64,000 bases of DNA from contig NZ_HG992749.1 of the NCBI RefSeq assembly GCF_905175385.1, forward strand, positions 558,001-622,000, read 5' to 3'. Position 1 is the stretch's first letter. Every line of letters begins with the position of its first letter. Under the pieces are notes generated by a model. That model saw only the letters and a list, made by a program, of their open reading frames with translations, was not told the DNA's origin and made no database searches. Positions 60,333-64,000 of the stretch are shown piece after piece. The position numbers and the translations under genes are program-made. Source of the stretch: Vibrio sp. B1FLJ16 (GTDB taxonomy: Bacteria; Pseudomonadota; Gammaproteobacteria; Enterobacterales; Vibrionaceae).

Positions 60333-61643
60333 ATGACATTAACTCGCCGCCAACAAATTGAAGCTTTAGAAAAAGACTGGGCAACTAATCCACGCTGGAA
60401 AAACGTGAAACGTACTTACACTGCTGAGGAAGTCGTTGAACTGCGTGGTTCTATGGTTCCTGCAAACACAATTGCACAACGTGGTGCTGACAAACTGTGG
60501 TCACTGGTCAACGGTAGTGCGAAAAAAGGCTACGTTAACTGTCTTGGCGCACTGACTGGTGGTCAGGCTGTTCAACAGGCTAAAGCAGGTATCGAAGCGA
60601 TTTACCTTTCAGGGTGGCAAGTTGCTGCGGATAACAATACCGCATCAACCATGTACCCAGACCAGTCGCTATACCCTGTAGACTCTGTTCCTTCTGTTGT
60701 TAAGCGTATTAACAACTCTTTCCGCCGCGCTGACCAAATTCAGTGGGCGGGTGGTAAGTCTCCGTCAGATGAAGGCGGTATTGATTACTTCCTGCCAATC
60801 GTAGCGGACGCAGAAGCAGGCTTTGGTGGCGTATTAAACGCATACGAACTGATGAAGTCTATGATAGAAGCGGGTGCTGCTGGCGTTCACTTTGAAGACC
60901 AGTTGGCATCAGTTAAGAAGTGTGGTCACATGGGCGGTAAAGTACTGGTTCCGACTCAGGAAGCGGTTCAAAAACTGGTAGCTGCTCGTTTGGCTGCAGA
61001 CGTAGCCGGTACAACAACACTTGTTATTGCTCGTACAGATGCGAACGCGGCAGACCTGCTAACATCAGATTGTGACCCTTATGATAAAGACTTTATCGAA
61101 GGCGAGCGTACTCAGGAAGGTTTCTACCGAGTACGCGCTGGTATTGACCAGGCAATCTCGCGTGGCCTAGCTTATGCGCCATACGCAGATTTAATCTGGT
61201 GCGAAACAGCCACGCCATGTCTGGAAGAAGCGCGTAAATTTGCAGAAGCTATTCACGCAGAGTACCCAGAGCAACTGCTAGCATACAACTGTTCTCCATC
61301 ATTCAACTGGGAGAAAAATCTGGATGCAGAAACTATTGCTAAATTCCAGCAAGAGCTTTCTGACATGGGCTACAAGTACCAGTTCATTACTCTGGCGGGT
61401 ATTCACAACATGTGGTTCAACATGTTTGAACTGGCTCACGCTTATGCTCAGGGTGAAGGTATGCGTCATTACGTTGAGAAAGTTCAGCGTCCAGAGTTCC
61501 AGGCTGCAGATAAGGGTTACACATTTGTAGCGCACCAACAAGAAGTAGGTACAGGTTACTTCGACAGAATGACCAATACAATTCAGGGTGGTAACTCATC
61601 TGTAACAGCACTAACGGGATCGACAGAAGAAGACCAGTTCTAA
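60333..61643 (+). CDS. aceA: Isocitrate lyase
   Basis: The 436-residue enzyme splits isocitrate into succinate and glyoxylate. The active-site signature [18 protein letters not shown] contains the catalytic Cys (KKCGHMGG). Other motifs are [61 protein letters not shown] and [11 protein letters not shown]. The start is ATG 60333 ([10 protein letters not shown]) with AGAGGGATAGAACA upstream; the frame is open for 28 codons before it without a family match. It lies 133 bases after aceB in the same operon. No aceK follows. Confidence 0.96.
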   Translation: MTLTRRQQIEALEKDWATNPRWKNVKRTYTAEEVVELRGSMVPANTIAQRGADKLWSLVNGSAKKGYVNCLGALTGGQAVQQAKAGIEAIYLSGWQVAADNNTASTMYPDQSLYPVDSVPSVVKRINNSFRRADQIQWAGGKSPSDEGGIDYFLPIVADAEAGFGGVLNAYELMKSMIEAGAAGVHFEDQLASVKKCGHMGGKVLVPTQEAVQKLVAARLAADVAGTTTLVIARTDANAADLLTSDCDPYDKDFIEGERTQEGFYRVRAGIDQAISRGLAYAPYADLIWCETATPCLEEARKFAEAIHAEYPEQLLAYNCSPSFNWEKNLDAETIAKFQQELSDMGYKYQFITLAGIHNMWFNMFELAHAYAQGEGMRHYVEKVQRPEFQAADKGYTFVAHQQEVGTGYFDRMTNTIQGGNSSVTALTGSTEEDQF

Positions 61644-61686
61644 ATTGGCAAGGCAAGATTTCCCACAACAACGCCAGTAGGCACAT

Positions 61687-61714
61687 TGAGCGGCATTAAT
61701 GCCGCTCTTTTTTA
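61687..61714 (+). terminator. Terminator of aceBA
   Basis: GAGCGGCATTAATGCCGCTC (61688-61707), a perfect palindrome, plus T6, 44 bases after the aceA stop. Confidence 0.92.
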
Positions 61715-61747
61715 TTTTGAAAACAGTGTCATTACAATATGCTCAGC

Positions 61748-61799
61748 TATACCCAAGTCATTCTCGCTGAACCGAGCATCTTGAGGTTACTTGGGCATA
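61748..61799. repeat. Dispersed intergenic inverted repeat, second copy
   Basis: TATACCCAAG ... CATCTTGAGGTTACTTGGGCATA, 52 bases. It shares both arms and the CATCTTGAGGTTA segment with the element at 1260-1334 (opposite orientation) but has a shorter centre. Confidence 0.7.
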
Positions 61800-61815
61800 A
61801 GAGATAGCAAAGTAG

Positions 61816-62274
61816 TTATTGTGTTTCTTCGTCTGACTCAATTTCTTCTGGTTCAGCTTCTTCTTGCAATTCAAGCAGATTAATTGCGATGGTCACGAAA
61901 TCACTATCAGTAATGATTCCTACCAAATGCCCTTTGTTGACCACAGGCAGACAACCGACTTTATGCTTTTGCATGTAGATTGCGCTTTCTTTTAAGCCTG
62001 CTCGCGGCTCTGCGGTCATGATGTTGGTATGCATCGTTTTTTCGAGAGGCGTATCGAGGGTAACAGATTGTTCAGCCCCATCCGGGTGTAAGCTAGATTC
62101 TTGAGCGGCAAGAATGTCGCGTTGAGTCACCAAACCTTGTAAATGATTATTGGCGTCAACAACCGGAATATGGCGAATATCTAGCGCTTCCATCATCTCT
62201 TTTGCATCACGTAAAGTGTGCGCCTGAGTTAGAGTATGAGGGTGGCGAGTCATCATATCTTCGACCTTAATCAT
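61816..62274 (-). CDS. CBS-domain pair protein
   Basis: This 152-residue soluble protein is made of two CBS domains, which usually bind adenine nucleotides as a sensor. CBS1 is at residues 5-65 (MMTRHPHTLTQAHTLRDAKE, IRHIPVVDANNHLQGLVTQR), CBS2 at 78-135 (MTAEPRAGLKESAIYMQKHK, VGCLPVVNKGHLVGIITDSD). An acidic tail follows (EEAEPEEIESDEE). A strong ribosome site GGAGG lies 8 bases before the ATG. There is no fused effector domain, so it may act on a partner. It sits next to aceBA, convergent with it; the target is unknown. Confidence 0.85.
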   Translation of the reverse strand: MIKVEDMMTRHPHTLTQAHTLRDAKEMMEALDIRHIPVVDANNHLQGLVTQRDILAAQESSLHPDGAEQSVTLDTPLEKTMHTNIMTAEPRAGLKESAIYMQKHKVGCLPVVNKGHLVGIITDSDFVTIAINLLELQEEAEPEEIESDEETQ

Positions 62275-62590
62275 AGAGACCTCCAGTAGCGTTGTCCTTT
62301 AGTTAAATATAGGAAATATTTGACTCTATATCTGAGAGATACCCCGTTTTTCATCAACAAAATGGCGCGGTGTTAAGACGCAGGTTTTCTATTCGAAAAT
62401 TACTGGCTATCTATGTTTTTATCACTTAAGGGATGTCATTTTCTGTGCGAGTCAGTTTGCACTTTTTACTGATAAGGTATGTGGTCAGAATGTAATCCAA
62501 TGAGTTGAATCGCACATTTTTATTTGCCTGATGTCGTCTGTTTAGGCTGTCGAAGAAAATAAACACAGGCTTAATAAACTGAAGACGACT
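62275..62590. other. Divergent promoter region between the CBS gene and the protease gene
   Basis: 316 bases without a gene. It holds the promoters of both neighbours, but no convincing boxes, repeats or RNA structures were recognised. Confidence 0.4.
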
Positions 62591-63739
62591 ATGTACAAAA
62601 AACTATTAGCGATTGTCGCAACGGCGTTAAGTGTGCAATCGGCGCACGCGATTGTTCTGGGGCAAGAGGAAACCAATCCGGCTGATCGTGTATCAATTCG
62701 CGCTAGTAATATGGCTGAGTTTCCCATCTGTGGCGGTACGATGGTGACTGACCAGTGGGTGATGACAGCAGCGCACTGTGTCGTGATGGGAGAAGGAACA
62801 AACGAAGCGAGCTACTACGTCACCTCTCCCGGGGAGCTTGCCATTACTGCGAGAACGCATGATCTCAATAACACAACTATCGACAATTATTACTCCGTGT
62901 CTCATGTGGTCGTCCACCCAAAGTACACTCGAATAGCGAAAGCAGAAGTGGATGTTGATGGGGAAATAACGCCTATCCAAACTGCTCTTGATAGTGATAT
63001 CGCACTGTTGTATCTCACTCGTCCGGTAAGCAACGTCGCAATTGCGGATTTGGCGACGAAAGAAGAGATGATTGATATTGAAGCCCGGCTTGCCGCTGAC
63101 TGGGATGATAACTACGAGACCAATCAGCGTACAGCCAATATACAAGTGTTTGGCTGGGGAACGACAACGCCAATGGCAGCAGAAGCATCTCCGACACTAA
63201 AAACAACCTCGCTTGGTTTTCTTCCTATTGATAAATGTTATGAACGTCTGGAAATTGGCAGCAGTTTTCCCGGGGCGATTAACTCTCGAGAAAATGTTAC
63301 AAAAATTTGTTCTCTTCCAACCGTTAACAGCATTCTTGAAGAGGGAAGCAGTACTCAGTTTGGCAACTCTGATTGTAAAGGTGACAGTGGTGGCCCGCTC
63401 CTTGATATTGCGACCGGGAAACAAATTGGCATCGTTAGTGGCGCGCCATTGATTTTGCCAACCTGTGGTTCGTTGACCATTCCAAGTTTTTATACCAAAG
63501 TCAGTCAGTATTATGATTGGGTGCAGTCGTATATTACCGCGGAATCGCCTCCGAGCAGCTACATCATAGCTCCTGACTTCATTACAGAAATCCAAGAAGG
63601 GAATGACGATTACTGTCATGACGGAATTGCGACCAATAACTGTAATTTCAGAGATACAAGTGATGGTGGCGGCAGTCTTAATCTTGGCTTCTTATCCCTG
63701 CTAGGGTTACTAGCATGGCGCAGAAGACAGAATTTCTGA
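62591..63739 (+). CDS. Secreted trypsin-like serine protease with GlyGly-CTERM sorting tail
   Basis: This is a 382-residue S1-family protease. The signal peptide MYKKLLAIVATALSVQSAHA is followed at once by IVLG, the form of a mature S1 N terminus. The triad is His62 (MTAAHCVV), Asp136 (LDSDIALLYL) and Ser266 (CKGDSGGPLL). By chymotrypsin numbering the S1 pocket has Ser189 and Asp190 instead of the trypsin Asp189. The C terminus GGGSLNLGFLSLLGLLAWRRR is a GlyGly-CTERM tail, processed by rhombosortase on proteins exported by type II secretion, as for V. cholerae VesB/VesC. It is transcribed alone. Confidence 0.9.
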   Translation: MYKKLLAIVATALSVQSAHAIVLGQEETNPADRVSIRASNMAEFPICGGTMVTDQWVMTAAHCVVMGEGTNEASYYVTSPGELAITARTHDLNNTTIDNYYSVSHVVVHPKYTRIAKAEVDVDGEITPIQTALDSDIALLYLTRPVSNVAIADLATKEEMIDIEARLAADWDDNYETNQRTANIQVFGWGTTTPMAAEASPTLKTTSLGFLPIDKCYERLEIGSSFPGAINSRENVTKICSLPTVNSILEEGSSTQFGNSDCKGDSGGPLLDIATGKQIGIVSGAPLILPTCGSLTIPSFYTKVSQYYDWVQSYITAESPPSSYIIAPDFITEIQEGNDDYCHDGIATNNCNFRDTSDGGGSLNLGFLSLLGLLAWRRRQNF

Positions 63740-63782
63740 GGCTTGTTAATCAATCTGGATTGCTAATAGTCACAGAAACAGT

Positions 63783-63809
63783 AAAAGCAGCGAACTTGGC
63801 TGCTTTTTT
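63783..63809 (+). terminator. Terminator of the protease gene
   Basis: AAAAGCAGC/GCTGCTTTTTT with loop GAACTTG, 44 bases after the stop codon. Confidence 0.88.
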
Positions 63810-63989
63810 ATTGCCTGCAAACTTTTAAATTTCACTGTTTTTTACACTCTTTACAGCTGCTTTACAGCTATATTCTGGGTATTCACTTGCTATTGCAGCA
63901 TCTAAACATATACTAGTCTGCTGCGAAAAACTCGTCGCAATTTTATCGCTCTCGCGGGCGTGATTTGAACCATTTAAAAGACAAGTAAC

Positions 63990-64000
63990 ATGCAAGTATC
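63990..64000 (+). CDS. Start of a gene cut by the window edge (possibly trigger factor)
   Basis: ATGCAAGTATC at the very end encodes M-Q-V-S, the N terminus of trigger factor (tig) in many gammaproteobacteria. AAAAGACAAGT lies upstream as a weak ribosome site. Only three full codons are visible, so this is a guess. Confidence 0.3.

Overview
This window is chromosomal DNA of a Vibrio, probably close to the Harveyi/parahaemolyticus group. The 16S and 23S rRNA are Vibrio-like. As far as I remember, the gene order (nagZ, aroF-tyrA, ettA, slt-trpR, pheA-raiA, bamD, rluD-pgeF-clpB, then phoBR, ppx-ppk, pst-phoU, ppk2, cutC, a peroxiredoxin/OxyR2 pair and aceBA) matches the corresponding V. cholerae region. 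Almost all of it is conserved core genome. No prophage, CRISPR array, integron or intact insertion sequence was seen.

Layout. 1-3122: the 5' part of a LytS-type sensor kinase (BtsS family) beside a CstA-type pyruvate/peptide transporter, whose upstream region carries eight regularly spaced direct repeats. 3158-7157: two small exported proteins and a peptidoglycan-recycling block (murQ-anmK, divergent nagZ). 7241-9604: the TyrR-boxed aroF-tyrA operon. 9657-20493: an M23 endopeptidase, ettA, slt-trpR, yjjX, pheA with a complete pheL attenuator, raiA, an MltF-like transglycosylase and bamD. 20630-25060: rluD-pgeF and heat-shock clpB. 25324-31539: an accessory purine-salvage/catabolism island made of a 2OG-Fe(II) oxygenase, a nucleobase deaminase, an NMT1-type ABC importer and an 8-oxoguanine-deaminase-like amidohydrolase. 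Its three transcription units each carry a copy of the same structured leader, which I read as the NMT1-motif (xanthine/urate) riboswitch. 31624-37686: a full rRNA operon (16S, tRNA-Ala(GGC), tRNA-Glu, 23S, 5S, tRNA-Asp, tRNA-Trp) with a decayed second tRNA-Trp and a duplicated terminator at its end. 37769-41769: small conserved proteins, the YfhL ferredoxin, TrhP and RdgC. 41893-55131: the phosphate/polyphosphate block (phoBR-pstS, ppx-ppk, pstCAB-phoU, ppk2). 55196-63739: cutC, Prx2/OxyR2, the glyoxylate shunt aceBA, a CBS protein and a GlyGly-CTERM serine protease. The last 11 bases start another gene.

How it fits together. Aromatic amino acid supply (aroF, tyrA, pheA, trpR) is controlled here by TyrR boxes, the Trp repressor and phenylalanine attenuation. 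Prephenate, the intermediate handled by TyrA and PheA, is also the substrate that TrhP needs for tRNA hydroxylation. The Pho block joins phosphate sensing, high-affinity uptake and polyphosphate making and breaking. The purine island appears to have two layers of control: palindromic operators in its divergent promoter region, and three translational riboswitches. In two of the three, the riboswitch 3' half can pair with its own gene's ribosome-binding site or start codon, which predicts a ligand-ON switch.

Most noteworthy: the triple riboswitch regulon (26350-30110), the eight-unit direct-repeat operator array (2974-3122), the dismantled tRNA-Trp copy (37542-37650), the large periplasmic insertions in PstC and PstA, a GlyGly-CTERM protease that seems to lack a propeptide, and a possible small RNA with a terminator facing the end of the MltF-like gene. 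All database-dependent statements (family names, conserved order in other vibrios) come from memory and motif reading, not from searches.
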